Below, one piece after another: positions 29,944 through 39,281 of a DNA stretch of 64,000 bases; position 1 is the first letter of the stretch, and each line of letters begins with the position of its first letter. This stretch comes from Pusillimonas sp. MFBS29 (lineage in GTDB: Bacteria > Pseudomonadota > Gammaproteobacteria > Burkholderiales > Burkholderiaceae_B): the NCBI RefSeq assembly GCF_020687695.1, contig NZ_JAJEWL010000001.1, positions 1 to 64,000 of the forward strand, read 5' to 3'. A program made the translations under genes and the position numbers. A model generated the notes under the pieces. That model did not search any database and was not told the origin of the DNA. It worked only from the letters and a program-made list of their open reading frames with translations.

Positions 29944-30819
29944 ATGAATGAACCCCGACCGCTGGCAGAACTAGAGCCAGTACTGACGCGCTTGCCGGAT
30001 GGCGCTTGCGATACGCATACGCATATTTTCGGGCCTGCAGCCCGTTTTCCTTTCGCGCCCGAGCGTCCCTACACACCGCACGATGCGCCCTTCGATGCAT
30101 TGCTGGGCTTGCACAAGCGGTTGGGCATTGCGCGTGGTGTGTTGGTTCAGCCAGGTTGTCACGGCTACGATCTGACAGCGGTGCTTGACGCCTTATCGCG
30201 TGGGAAGGGGCAATATCGTGCCGTGGCTCTGCTGCGCAGCGATGTTACCGCCGACGAGCTTGCCAGGCTTGAACGCCTGGGCGTGCGTGGTGTGCGTTTT
30301 AATTTCATGGCGCATTTGCAAAATACGCCATGGGATGAGGTGCAACAGATCGCCCGGATGATCGCCCCGCTGGGCTGGCATATCTGCATTCATAGCGATA
30401 GCCGCTCCTTGCCGGAGCTGCTGCCCCGGCTAAAGGACTTGCCAGTACCGTTTGTGCTGGATCACATGGGCCGCGTTTCTGCTGCCCATGGTATTGATGC
30501 ACCGCTTTTCCAGGACATGCTTGCGCTGGCGGGCAACCGGTCGGCCTGGATCAAGGTGTCGGGCATAGATCGCATATCAACGACGGGCAAACGTCCTTTC
30601 GACGATGGTTATGCATTCGTACGTGCACTCATCCAGGCCATGCCTGATCAGCTTCTGTGGGGTTCCGATTGGCCGCATCCGAACGTACAGGGCGAGATGC
30701 CCGATGACGGCCAGCTGCTGAATACATTTCTGAGCCTGTGTCCGGACGTGGCGGATCGCAAGCGCATACTTGTTGATAATCCACAGCAACTCTACCGGTT
30801 CGACGAGTCGGTTCTTTGA
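29944..30819 (+). CDS. Amidohydrolase, 2-pyrone-4,6-dicarboxylate hydrolase (LigI)-like
   Basis: LigI-type enzymes open the lactone ring of 2-pyrone-4,6-dicarboxylate; relatives open sugar lactones. The 291-aa protein has the metal site H-x-H in CDTHTHIFGP, the segments RGVRFNFM and FVLDHMGRVS, and the catalytic aspartate in WGSDWPHPN, followed by MPDDGQLL and DNPQQLYRF, all close to LigI. ATG at 29944 is preferred to the TTG two codons upstream. It starts an operon with lactonase, SDR and receptor genes. Confidence 0.85.
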   Translation: MNEPRPLAELEPVLTRLPDGACDTHTHIFGPAARFPFAPERPYTPHDAPFDALLGLHKRLGIARGVLVQPGCHGYDLTAVLDALSRGKGQYRAVALLRSDVTADELARLERLGVRGVRFNFMAHLQNTPWDEVQQIARMIAPLGWHICIHSDSRSLPELLPRLKDLPVPFVLDHMGRVSAAHGIDAPLFQDMLALAGNRSAWIKVSGIDRISTTGKRPFDDGYAFVRALIQAMPDQLLWGSDWPHPNVQGEMPDDGQLLNTFLSLCPDVADRKRILVDNPQQLYRFDESVL

Positions 30820-30835
30820 TTAAGGGTGAAGTACC

Positions 30836-31420
30836 GTGATTCTGTTGATCAAGCTTTCCGGGTCCGGCAAGTGTGCCGATGCGCTGCAACGACTGGAACA
30901 ATTTTCCCTGGCGCGCGATCAGGGTGTTGCCGTCCAGGCCTTTGAGCGTGTGGATGCCGCCGGCGTCTATCTGTACGTGGCTTTGAAAGATGCACCTGAT
31001 CCGGCCAATGTGCAGGCGCTTGAGCAAGACCTGCAGGCGAATGATTCCGGGGCACAGTGCGTGTTGCTGGAGCCGGGCTTGCATTGCGCTGGTGCAGCGG
31101 CCGGGCATGAGGCTCATTGGCATTATGTGGTCGAGACAGATGTCAGGCCCGAGGCTGAAGCAGACTTCAATGCCTGGTACGACACCGAGCATATGCCCGG
31201 GCTGGCCGCCGTGCCAGGAACGGTGCAGGCACAACGCTACACCGCGTGCTTTGGCCAGCCCCGGTATTACGCGACCTACGACTTGCAGACACAGGAAACC
31301 TTTGGTTCACCGGCATGGCTGCAGGTTCGCGCCACTGACTGGAGCTCCCGTGTCCGTCCCAATTTCGTGAACACCAGCCGCACGATGTTTCGGCGTATTG
31401 CCCTGCAAAAGGAAGACTGA
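30836..31420 (+). CDS. Dimeric alpha/beta-barrel (EthD-like) protein
   Basis: The 194-aa protein contains a C-terminal segment HWHYVVETDVRPEAEADFNAWYDTEHMPGL followed by VPGTVQAQRY, the pattern of ferredoxin-like dimeric-barrel proteins (EthD/DUF4286-like), where a Tyr/Asp/His set often lines a small pocket. The N-terminal half looks like a diverged copy of the same fold (KLSGSGKCADALQRLEQF). GTG start behind AGGGTGAAG. It lies within the second catabolic operon, so a role in handling an unstable intermediate is likely but unproven. Confidence 0.7.
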   Translation: MILLIKLSGSGKCADALQRLEQFSLARDQGVAVQAFERVDAAGVYLYVALKDAPDPANVQALEQDLQANDSGAQCVLLEPGLHCAGAAAGHEAHWHYVVETDVRPEAEADFNAWYDTEHMPGLAAVPGTVQAQRYTACFGQPRYYATYDLQTQETFGSPAWLQVRATDWSSRVRPNFVNTSRTMFRRIALQKED

Positions 31421-31981
31421 ATGATGCAACGCCTTTTACCCCCCGATCCTCAGTTGATGTCCGATGCACAGCGCGCGGTATATGACGCCATTGCATCGGG
31501 GCCGCGCGGACGCGTGCGTGGACCCTTGGCCGTCTGGCTGCACAGGCCGGAGCTGGCTGCGCATGCGCAGGCTCTGGGCCAATATTGCCGCTACGGCTCC
31601 AGTCTGGAGCAGCGTTTATCCGAGCTGGCCATCCTGACGATGGGTGCCTTGTGGAAGGCAGAGTTTGAATGGTGGGCCCATTATCCGATTGCATTGAAGG
31701 CCGGCCTTTCGGCCGATGTGGCAGATGCGATCGGTGCGGGACGTGAGCCCGAATTTGAGCATGAAGATGAAGCCCTGGTCTATGCCTTCGTTCGAACCAT
31801 TGTGGATGAGCGCAGCATTCCCGATGCGCTTTATCAGCGTGTGCTTGAAGTGCTGGGACAAGACAGGCTGGTCGACCTTGTGGGGCTGGCCGGTTACTAC
31901 ACCTTGATTTCAATGACGCTCAAGGTATTCAACATTGGTTTGCCCGACGGCGAGCCGCTGCAATTCGACAAACAGAAATAG
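31421..31981 (+). CDS. Carboxymuconolactone decarboxylase family protein
   Basis: The 186-aa protein has the PcaC/AhpD-type all-helical core: LSELAILTMGALWKAEFEWWAHYPIALKAG followed by EALVYAFVRTI and LVGLAGYYTLISMTLKVFN. The CxxC redox pair of AhpD is absent (replaced by KAEFEWW), so it is not a peroxidase reductase; a decarboxylase or isomerase role in aromatic or lactone catabolism is more likely. It starts directly at the previous stop (TGAATG). Confidence 0.85.
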   Translation: MMQRLLPPDPQLMSDAQRAVYDAIASGPRGRVRGPLAVWLHRPELAAHAQALGQYCRYGSSLEQRLSELAILTMGALWKAEFEWWAHYPIALKAGLSADVADAIGAGREPEFEHEDEALVYAFVRTIVDERSIPDALYQRVLEVLGQDRLVDLVGLAGYYTLISMTLKVFNIGLPDGEPLQFDKQK

Positions 31982-31996
31982 GTGAAGGAGCCCGGT

Positions 31997-32797
31997 ATGG
32001 CTGGACGTCTGGAAGGGAAGGTAGCAATCGTGGCGGGAGCAGGCAGCGTTGGCCCCGGTTGGGGTAACGGCCGGGCGATTGCCTATCGTTTTGCCCAGGA
32101 AGGGGCGCGTGTGTTTGCGGTAGATCTGAGTGCCGATGCGCTGGAGGAAACGGTTGCCAGGGTCGAGCAAGTGGGCGGGGATATCACCACCCACCTGGCT
32201 AATGTGACTGTGGCTGATGAGGTTGAGCGCATGGTGCAGGCCTGTCTTGACCGCTATGGCCGTGTCGATATTCTGGTCAACAATGTAGGCGGGTCACGCA
32301 AGGGCGGGCCGGTTCAGCTGCCCGAGTCTGATTGGGATGCGCAGCTGGATTACAACCTGAAGAGCGTGTTTCTGGGCTGCAAATATGTGCTGCCGGCCAT
32401 GACGGAGCAAGGCGGTGGTGCAATCGTCAATATCGCTTCGACCTCTGGCATACGCTGGACAGGTTCAGCACAGGTTGGCTATGCCAGTGCCAAGGCGGGT
32501 GTGATTCAGTTGTCGCGCGTGGTCGCAATCGAGCATGCGCCCAAGGGCATACGCTGCAATACGGTCATACCCGGTCAATTGCATACGCCTATGGTGGAAA
32601 CCCGTCTGGCAGGGCAACGGTCGGGCGGAGACGTTGAAAAGCTGCTGGCGGAGCGGCAGTCACGCATTCCTTTGCCTTTCATGGGTGACGGGCTGGATAC
32701 TGCCAATGCCGTCGTGTTCCTGGCCTCTGACGAGGCGCGTTTCATCACGGCGACCGAACTGGTTGTGGACGGAGGCATGAGTGCTCGCTGCGACTGA
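31997..32797 (+). CDS. SDR family NAD(P)-dependent oxidoreductase
   Basis: Short-chain dehydrogenase, probably oxidising a hydroxyl of a pathway intermediate. The 266-aa protein shows a glycine-rich nucleotide loop (VAGAGSVGPGWGNGRAIA, an enlarged variant of TGxxxGxG), NNVGGS, the catalytic Ser (IASTSGI) and Y-x3-K (YASAK), with acidic D after the second strand (VFAVDLS), suggesting NAD use. ATG at 31997 behind GAAGGAG is chosen over a GTG at 31982. Confidence 0.93.
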   Translation: MAGRLEGKVAIVAGAGSVGPGWGNGRAIAYRFAQEGARVFAVDLSADALEETVARVEQVGGDITTHLANVTVADEVERMVQACLDRYGRVDILVNNVGGSRKGGPVQLPESDWDAQLDYNLKSVFLGCKYVLPAMTEQGGGAIVNIASTSGIRWTGSAQVGYASAKAGVIQLSRVVAIEHAPKGIRCNTVIPGQLHTPMVETRLAGQRSGGDVEKLLAERQSRIPLPFMGDGLDTANAVVFLASDEARFITATELVVDGGMSARCD

Positions 32798-33731
32798 CAA
32801 CCTCAGTTCACGATATCCCGACCCCGCCATTCAGGTTCTGGATGAGCGTTTTCGTGAATTGATCCTGCCTTTGGCCGTGATCGAACGTATTGCGACCGGG
32901 TGCCGTTGGGCGGAAGGGCCTGTCTGGTTTGGTGACGGGCGTTATCTGCTCTGGAGCGATGTGCCCAATGACCGCATTGTGCGTTGGGATGAAACGTCGG
33001 GGCAGAGCCATGTGTTTCGTCAGAGCTCGAACTATGCAAATGGCAATACGCGGGATCGCCAGGGGCGACTGATTACTTGCGAGCATCTGGGTCGACGCGT
33101 GACACGCACCGAATACGACGGCAGCATCACCGTGCTGGCCGACCACTATAAGGGCAAGCGGCTCAATTCGCCCAACGATGTTGTGGTCAAGTCTGATGGC
33201 TCGATCTGGTTTACCGATCCGCCGTTTGGCATCGTAGGTTACTACCAGGGCGAGCGGGCGCAGCAGGAACTGCCGGCCAGCATTTATCGCATTGATGGCG
33301 ATACGCTGGAGCTTTCCTTGATAAGTGATCAGGTCCAGGGCCCCAATGGATTGGCATTTTCACCCGATGAACAGACTCTGTATGTGGTGGAGTCACGCGC
33401 ACGGCCGCGTAATGTGCTGGCGTTTTCGGTTGCAGCCAACGGCCAGAACGTGGGGCCGTCGCGAGTTTTGTTTGATGCGGGTGTCGGTACACCCGACGGA
33501 TTCCGTGTGGACGTCCACGGGAATCTGTGGTGCGGGTGGGGTATGGGTACGCCAGAGCTGGACGGCGTACGGATTTTTGCACCGGATGGTGGGCTGATCG
33601 GCCAGATCAGCCTGCCGGAGCGATGCGCCAATCTGTGTTTTGGCGGCAAGCATCGCAATCGTTTATTCATGGCTTCATGCACATCCGTTTACGCCCTGTA
33701 TGTGAATACACAAGGTGTGGCGGGCGGATAA
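32781..33731 (+). CDS. SMP-30/gluconolactonase family lactonase
   Basis: Six-bladed beta-propeller metal-dependent lactonase. The 316-aa protein has the metal and active-site residues in CRWAEGPVWFGDG (Glu), SPNDVVVKSDGSIWFTDPP (Asn/Asp), GPNGLAFSPDEQTLYV (Asn) and TPDGFRVDVHGNLWCG (Asp). It starts at GTG 32781 within the 3' end of the SDR gene, with GGAGG 5 bp upstream. Together with the SDR and LigI-like enzyme it suggests oxidation of a cyclic hemiacetal or sugar to a lactone followed by ring opening. Confidence 0.92.
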   Translation: MLAATDNLSSRYPDPAIQVLDERFRELILPLAVIERIATGCRWAEGPVWFGDGRYLLWSDVPNDRIVRWDETSGQSHVFRQSSNYANGNTRDRQGRLITCEHLGRRVTRTEYDGSITVLADHYKGKRLNSPNDVVVKSDGSIWFTDPPFGIVGYYQGERAQQELPASIYRIDGDTLELSLISDQVQGPNGLAFSPDEQTLYVVESRARPRNVLAFSVAANGQNVGPSRVLFDAGVGTPDGFRVDVHGNLWCGWGMGTPELDGVRIFAPDGGLIGQISLPERCANLCFGGKHRNRLFMASCTSVYALYVNTQGVAGG

Positions 33732-33747
33732 CAACCAGGAGACAACA

Positions 33748-34722
33748 ATGTTGACCTACAAGAAATCTTTTGTGGCCAAAGCGCTTTGCGCGGCTACGTT
33801 TGCTGCCATGGCAGCCGGTGCCCAGGCTCAGGCTCCGACCACTGTAGTGGTGGCGTTTCCGGCGGGCGGTCCGGCCGATACCCTGGCCCGCGTGGTGGCC
33901 TCGGAGCTGGAGTCCGAGTTAAAGACTACCGTCGTTGTCGAGAACAAGCCGGGTGGCAATGGTGCGATTGCCGCCAGCTATGTGGCACGTGCGGCACCCG
34001 ATGGCAAGACGCTCTTTCTGAGTTCGGCCGGTGCGATTGCGATCAATCCGCCGCTCTATCCCAAGCTGGTCTACAACCCCAAGAAGGAATTGCAGCCTGT
34101 CACCATGCTGGTATCCACCCCAGAGGTATTGGTAGTGCCTGCCAAGGGTGACATCAAGAGTGTCGAGCAATTCCTTAAGCAGGCAAAAGACCAGCCCGGC
34201 ACCACCACGCTATCGTCGTCCGGCGTCGGCAGCATGCCACACATGGCAATTTCATTGCTCAAGGCGGCAACCCAGGCCGATATCCTGCATGTACCCTATC
34301 GGGGTGCGGCACCTGCCATCACCGACACGGTGGGTGGACAGGTGGGTGGTTTCTTCGGCGATATCTCGGGGCTGATGCCCTTCATCACCGACAATCGTGT
34401 GCGCCCGATAGGTATCGCCGCGCCCAAGCGTTCTGCGCTGTTGCCTGATGTGCCGACCTTCGATGAGCTGGGTATCAAGGGCGTACACGCCAACAACTGG
34501 TACGGCATGTTTGCACCCAAGGCCACGCCACGGGAAACCGTAGACAGCCTGAACACTGCTCTGCGCGCGGCCATGGCCAGCGAATCCGTGCAGGCCTATG
34601 TCAAAAAATCAGGTATCGAAGCCACACCGACAACGCCGGATGAGTTCGAGGAAATTATCGACGCTGATACTCAAAAATGGGCGGATGTGATCAAGGCGGA
34701 AGGTATTACTGTCAATGAGTAG
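33748..34722 (+). CDS. Bug/TctC family tripartite tricarboxylate transporter receptor
   Basis: Periplasmic solute-binding protein of the Bug family, much expanded in Bordetella and relatives. The 324-aa protein has a signal peptide (to about residue 25, AGAQAQ), VVAFPAGGPADTLARVVA, the pocket segment VENKPGGNGAIAASYVA, and VPYRGAAPAITDTVGGQV. ATG at 33748 with AGGAGA upstream. The membrane subunits TctA and TctB are not in the window, as is common for Bug genes. Last gene of the second catabolic operon; it should bind the pathway substrate. Confidence 0.93.
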   Translation: MLTYKKSFVAKALCAATFAAMAAGAQAQAPTTVVVAFPAGGPADTLARVVASELESELKTTVVVENKPGGNGAIAASYVARAAPDGKTLFLSSAGAIAINPPLYPKLVYNPKKELQPVTMLVSTPEVLVVPAKGDIKSVEQFLKQAKDQPGTTTLSSSGVGSMPHMAISLLKAATQADILHVPYRGAAPAITDTVGGQVGGFFGDISGLMPFITDNRVRPIGIAAPKRSALLPDVPTFDELGIKGVHANNWYGMFAPKATPRETVDSLNTALRAAMASESVQAYVKKSGIEATPTTPDEFEEIIDADTQKWADVIKAEGITVNE

Positions 34723-34730
34723 CGTGCGCT

Positions 34731-34751
34731 TCAGGCACGCTGCTTGCTCCT
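34731..34751 (+). terminator. Hairpin after the Bug receptor gene
   Basis: AGCGTGC and GCACGCT form a 7-bp perfect stem with a 7-nt loop, 9 bp after the stop. The following sequence is only moderately T-rich, so it is a weak or Rho-assisted terminator candidate. Confidence 0.45.
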
Positions 34752-34819
34752 GTGTTTTCAAACATTTCGCTTACTGTGAAATGTCCATACGTGCTTAAAC
34801 ACACTTTGGGAGAAAACAT

Positions 34820-34951
34820 ATGAAAATGCGTATCTGGATGCCTCTTCTGCTTGCGATCGCGGCGTTTGCCGGCGGTTGCACCAATACCCTTCACGGCGCT
34901 GGCGAAGACATCGAACGCGGCGGCGAGAAAATTCAGGAAAAGACCCGCTAG
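34820..34951 (+). CDS. Entericidin A/B family lipoprotein
   Basis: A 43-aa peptide with a lipoprotein signal (MKMRIWMPLLLAIAAFAGGC, lipobox AGGC) followed by the entericidin pattern TNTLHGAGEDIERGGEKIQE. Entericidins are small envelope lipoproteins, some of them toxin/antidote pairs in E. coli (EcnA/EcnB); a single copy is common in betaproteobacteria. Clear GGGAGAAAA ribosome-binding site. Confidence 0.9.
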   Translation: MKMRIWMPLLLAIAAFAGGCTNTLHGAGEDIERGGEKIQEKTR

Positions 34952-35029
34952 ATGCTGAGTCAGGTATGTTGCGGCGGAGCAGTGCTGCCGCCAGCAACTG
35001 CGGTTTCCGCGTCGTGCAATAACCCGACC

Positions 35030-37057
35030 TTACCGCGCCACCAGCTTGCGTAGCCATGTAAGCAGGGCCCGCGGCAGCTCAACAGGTTCCTGCAGCAAGG
35101 CGTACTGCCCGGCGCCGAACATGCCGGGCAGGTATCGGGCGGCCTGCCGGTCTATGGTCAGGCAAAACGGAAAAATACCTTGCATGCGCGCTTCGATCAC
35201 GGCGCGGCGGGTGTCTTCCACGCCGTAGCGTCCCTCGTACTCATCCATATCATTGGGCTTGCCATCGGATAGCAATAGCAGCAGGCGATGCTGGGCGGGT
35301 TGCTTCATGAGTTGTGCGGTAGCGTGGCGCAAGGCGGCACCGCTGCGCGTGTAGTGTTGTGGTTCCAGGGCGGCGATGCGCAGCGCCACCTGCGGGCCGT
35401 GCGCTTCATTGAAGTCCTTTATCTGTCTTGTTGTCACGCCTTGTGGGCCTTCTCCGGAAAAGGCCTGAATGGCACAAGGCTCGCCCATCTGTTCCAGGGC
35501 AATGGTCACCAGCAGCAGCGCTTCGCGCTCCACATCGATAATGCGCCGGCTGCCACTTAACCATGAGTCGGTCGATCCGCTGATGTCGACCAGCAGCATA
35601 ATGGCCAGGTTGCGTACCTGCGGGCGTTGCTGGCGGTAGAGGTTCTGGGCCACGGGCAGTCCGGCGCGAGCGTCGCCGCCTGCCTCGATCCATGCGTCCA
35701 GATCTATTTCATCGCCATCTGCCTGCCGGTGCAGCCATAGCCGTTCAGGGCGCAGGGCGTCGAAGTGCCGGCGTATGGTGTGGACCATGCTGCGGTGCTC
35801 GTTCAGGGTTTTGTCTACCCAGCCTTGCGCTCCCGTCTCGGCCTCCAGTAAATGTACGGCGGCACCGGGATGGCGGTAGCCACTTTGGCGATAGTCCCAT
35901 TCAGGGTAATGCAGTACGCGTTGGGCAGTCGTTGCTGCGATGGCGCGAGCGGTAGCCTGCCGGTCTGGTGGATCGTCGGACAGCAGAACTTCCTTGGCGG
36001 GGGTGGGCGTTCTGACCAACCTGGCCTCGGCCAGTTCCGACAAGGCATCTGCGTATTCTTCGGCGGCAGTGTCCTCGTCCCGATCAACCGGCCGCTGCAT
36101 GCCCATGGGGTCTTCGGCTTTCTCCAGGGGGTCGGCGGTCTGGACCATCCATACCCCTTGTTGTTCGTCATCTTCGTTTTCACTGGCCTTGCGCTCTTTC
36201 GGGCGTCGGGGCAGGCGGGCGCTGCGCGGGGTAGTGCGCGCCGGGTCGGTCGTGGCACTGTCCTCCAGGGTTTCGATGTCTTGCGCGGATGGCATAAGCA
36301 GATCACCCGTCCATATATCTTTGTACAGGGCCTGTGCATGCGGGGCTTTGTCCGCCCAGTCGGTTTGCTGATACAGCCTGCGAGCCTGCGCCAGCGATTG
36401 ATGGGGAGATGCGCACACCGGAAGGCCGGACGAACTGTTCAAGCCGGCGGTAAGCGTGATCCGAACCAGTTGTTCTATGGGCCGGCAGGCGGCCGGAATA
36501 CGCTCTGGTAAAGGCCGGTTGGCCAATGCTTGCTTGCGCAACACCGCCACAGCAGTCGCCATGCCCGGCAGTCGTCTGACCAGTTCATGATCGCAGGCCT
36601 GTGCTTCCAGCAGCAGGTAAAGGGCGCGAATACGTGGCTCGTCTGATTCCTGCATTGTGACCAGCACGTTTGCGCTACCACGCAAGGCACGCACGGCCTG
36701 CAGCAAGGCCAGGGTGCGAAAGCGCACCACAGCCTCGTCCCATATGGTGCTGTCCAATGTGTTGGGCAACCAGATGGCCTGTCCGTTGGTGGCCGGCAAG
36801 GCCTGGTTTGATGGCGTGACGTCTTGCCGGCGAAACAGGCGGGTCAGCAGTGTGGGGGTGGCAGGGGGCTGCGCCACCCGGATGGGATAGGAGTGATCGA
36901 AGATGGCATTGATCAGCAGGTCAAGGCGGGGTGCGACCTGGGCCAGGACGATGGGCCGTGGAGCGTCTGCTTTGCCGCGCTGCCGTATCCACAGGTCGCG
37001 GGCGTAGATGGTGGCGTGCCGGGCGGCATCGGTGATGACGTCTTCCGCTTCAGCCAT
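35030..37057 (-). CDS. norD: Nitric oxide reductase activation protein NorD
   Basis: NorD works with the NorQ ATPase to assemble or activate NorBC. The 675-aa protein ends in a von Willebrand A domain with the MIDAS motif (LLVDISGSTDSW), then LLLSDGKPNDMDEYEGRYGVEDTRRAV, close to known NorD proteins; the N-terminal half is a helical domain and a charged linker (KERKASENEDDEQQG) lies near residue 290. It follows norQ with 17 bp between. Last gene of the nor operon. Confidence 0.93.
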   Translation of the reverse strand: MAEAEDVITDAARHATIYARDLWIRQRGKADAPRPIVLAQVAPRLDLLINAIFDHSYPIRVAQPPATPTLLTRLFRRQDVTPSNQALPATNGQAIWLPNTLDSTIWDEAVVRFRTLALLQAVRALRGSANVLVTMQESDEPRIRALYLLLEAQACDHELVRRLPGMATAVAVLRKQALANRPLPERIPAACRPIEQLVRITLTAGLNSSSGLPVCASPHQSLAQARRLYQQTDWADKAPHAQALYKDIWTGDLLMPSAQDIETLEDSATTDPARTTPRSARLPRRPKERKASENEDDEQQGVWMVQTADPLEKAEDPMGMQRPVDRDEDTAAEEYADALSELAEARLVRTPTPAKEVLLSDDPPDRQATARAIAATTAQRVLHYPEWDYRQSGYRHPGAAVHLLEAETGAQGWVDKTLNEHRSMVHTIRRHFDALRPERLWLHRQADGDEIDLDAWIEAGGDARAGLPVAQNLYRQQRPQVRNLAIMLLVDISGSTDSWLSGSRRIIDVEREALLLVTIALEQMGEPCAIQAFSGEGPQGVTTRQIKDFNEAHGPQVALRIAALEPQHYTRSGAALRHATAQLMKQPAQHRLLLLLSDGKPNDMDEYEGRYGVEDTRRAVIEARMQGIFPFCLTIDRQAARYLPGMFGAGQYALLQEPVELPRALLTWLRKLVAR

Positions 37058-37074
37058 GTTGCAATCGCCGTCGT

Positions 37075-37917
37075 CTAGGGAAAGGTCAGCTCGACCAGGT
37101 CGTTCATGGCCCCGACCAGGGTGCTGTCGTCGGAAAGGGGGGCCAGCAGTGCCACCTGGCAGGCGCGTCGCAACGGTATGCCGTGCGCGATCAGCTGGCC
37201 GGTGGCAACCAGCAGGCGTGTGCTGGGAACTTCGGCCAGGCCGCGATCCTGCAGGCCGCGCAGTTTGTGCGCCAGTTCCACCAGGGCGCGCGCCTGGCTT
37301 GCCTCGATGCCGCTTTCACGGGCAACGATACTGGCCTCTTGGTCGGCGGGTGGAAAATTGAAGTCCAGCGTGACAAAGCGCTGGCGCGTGCTGGGTTTCA
37401 AGTCCTTGAGCATGCGCTGGTAGCCAGGGTTGTACGACACCACCAGCTGAAAGCCTGCCGCTGCCTGCAGCACTTCGCCGGTTTTATCTATGCTTAAGGT
37501 GCGTCGGTAGTCGGTCAGAGAGTGAAGTACGACGACGGTATCCTGGCGTGCCTCAACGATTTCATCCAGGTAGCAGAGGGCTCCGGCACGTACGGCGGCG
37601 GTCAGAGGCCCGTCCTGCCAGATGGTCCGGTCGTGCCTTATAAGATAGCGTCCTATCAGATCACTGGCGGTCAGGTCGTCGTGGCACGAGATGGTGACCA
37701 CGGGGCGCTGCAGTTTCCAGGCCATATGCTCGACAAAACGGGTCTTGCCGCAGCCTGTGGGGCCTTTGAGCATGACGGCCAGCTTATTCCGATGGCATTG
37801 CTCGAACAGTGTTACTTCATCGTGGGCAGGCAGGTAGAAGGGTTCGGTGGCGGGCGGCGACGCCAGCCCGCCGCCCTGTTCTGCCTGCAAGGTGATGCCC
37901 TCAGTGGGTTTGTTCAT
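37075..37917 (-). CDS. norQ: MoxR-type AAA+ ATPase NorQ
   Basis: NorQ is a hexameric AAA+ ATPase that, with NorD, inserts the non-haem iron of NO reductase. The 280-aa protein has Walker A LKGPTGCGKT, Walker B ALCYLDEIVEA and the segment VVSYNPGYQRMLKDLKPSTRQRFV (sensor and Arg finger). It overlaps the end of norB by 17 bp, showing translational coupling. Confidence 0.95.
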   Translation of the reverse strand: MNKPTEGITLQAEQGGGLASPPATEPFYLPAHDEVTLFEQCHRNKLAVMLKGPTGCGKTRFVEHMAWKLQRPVVTISCHDDLTASDLIGRYLIRHDRTIWQDGPLTAAVRAGALCYLDEIVEARQDTVVVLHSLTDYRRTLSIDKTGEVLQAAAGFQLVVSYNPGYQRMLKDLKPSTRQRFVTLDFNFPPADQEASIVARESGIEASQARALVELAHKLRGLQDRGLAEVPSTRLLVATGQLIAHGIPLRRACQVALLAPLSDDSTLVGAMNDLVELTFP

Positions 37918-39265
37918 GCGCCAGGGGTTTCTGCGTGTCGCCTTCGGGTTCCTGCCTGGGCGGATAACGGAAGAAGTCGTAAATGAACAGTATGGCGCCG
38001 ATGACGAATATTGAGGCAGTTGCCACCAGCATCAGGAAATGCACCTGTATCTTCAGCTGTACGTCGAGGTAGCCTATACCCAGCACACGTTCCAGATATA
38101 CCTGGCCGATACCGGCGGTCGCGAAGGAGAGTGTCATGCCGAACATGCCTGCAATTTGCAGCCAGAACGCCCACATGCCCAGCGAGGTGCCTTCTTCGGG
38201 CCGGCCCTTGGTCAGGGTGGGGGCCGCATAGCTGACGACGGCGAGCACGATCATTACGTAGGCGCCATAGAAGGCAGCATGGCCGTGCATGGCAGTGATC
38301 AGGGTGCCGTGCGTCCATTTGTTGATTTCAGGGAAGGTGTGCGCCAGCCCCAGCAGACCCGCACCAAACAGGGTGAAGACGGCACTGCCTACGGCCCAGT
38401 GCAGGGCAAGGATGTTGGGATGGCGGATACCTGTGCGACGAATGGCGAAGTACGCATACATGGCCATGCCGACCAGGGCAACGGGTTCAAGCGCGCTGAA
38501 GAAACCACCCAGCGGCAGCCAGTACGTTGGCACACCTACCCAGTAGTAGTGGTGGGCGGTACCCAGAATGCCGGCGATGAAGACCAGCCCCACGATGACG
38601 TACAGCCACTTTTCCAGGACCTCCCGGTCGGCGCCCGAAAGGCGTATGAGCAGGTAGGCCAGAAAGGAGCCTTGTATCATTTCCCATACGCCTTCCACCC
38701 ACAGATGTATGGTCCACCACCGATAATAAATAGACACGACGTAGTTGGAATAATGCAGCAGTGCGGGGATATAGAGCAGGGCCGAGCTGCCGAGCCCCAG
38801 CAGCAGCACGGCTTCGGTGGTGGTGAACCGCCCCGATCGCTTGATGGTCATGGCGATGTTGTACAGGAATATCAACATACAGACCACGATAAGCAGCTTG
38901 TTGGGCAGCGGTTGTTCCAGCAGCTTGTTGCCGGTACCCATGCCGAAAAAATAGCTGATGATGGCAGTGACGCCCATGATGGCCCACAGGACCAGCTGGA
39001 TGTAGGCCAGTTTCACACTATGGATTTCGCTGCGGGATTCGTCGGCGACGATCCAGTAGGTTGCTCCCATGAAGCCGGTCAGCACCCAGACAATCAGCAG
39101 GTTGGTGTGCACCGTTTTGGTGACGTCAAAGGGCATGATGTTCAGCAAGGGGTCGGGACCCAGATATTTGGCTGCCGAAAGCAGGCCAAACACCAGTTGC
39201 AGGCCGAACAGAATAAGCGCCAGGGCAAAATACCAGTAGGCGACGGATTGAGATCTGTAACGCAT
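37901..39265 (-). CDS. norB: Nitric oxide reductase large subunit NorB (cNOR type)
   Basis: NorB reduces two NO to N2O at a haem b3/non-haem iron centre. The 454-aa protein has 12 membrane helices. Visible ligands: His in TKTVHTNLLIVW (haem b), HLWVEGVWEMIQGS (His and Glu of the FeB site), GTAHHYYWVG (His pair for FeB) and AMHGHAAFYG (haem ligands). The length and absence of an N-terminal quinol-oxidising extension indicate the cytochrome-c-dependent type, fitting with norC upstream. Confidence 0.97.
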   Translation of the reverse strand: MRYRSQSVAYWYFALALILFGLQLVFGLLSAAKYLGPDPLLNIMPFDVTKTVHTNLLIVWVLTGFMGATYWIVADESRSEIHSVKLAYIQLVLWAIMGVTAIISYFFGMGTGNKLLEQPLPNKLLIVVCMLIFLYNIAMTIKRSGRFTTTEAVLLLGLGSSALLYIPALLHYSNYVVSIYYRWWTIHLWVEGVWEMIQGSFLAYLLIRLSGADREVLEKWLYVIVGLVFIAGILGTAHHYYWVGVPTYWLPLGGFFSALEPVALVGMAMYAYFAIRRTGIRHPNILALHWAVGSAVFTLFGAGLLGLAHTFPEINKWTHGTLITAMHGHAAFYGAYVMIVLAVVSYAAPTLTKGRPEEGTSLGMWAFWLQIAGMFGMTLSFATAGIGQVYLERVLGIGYLDVQLKIQVHFLMLVATASIFVIGAILFIYDFFRYPPRQEPEGDTQKPLAHEQTH

Positions 39266-39281
39266 GGCGGCTCCTGGGCGG

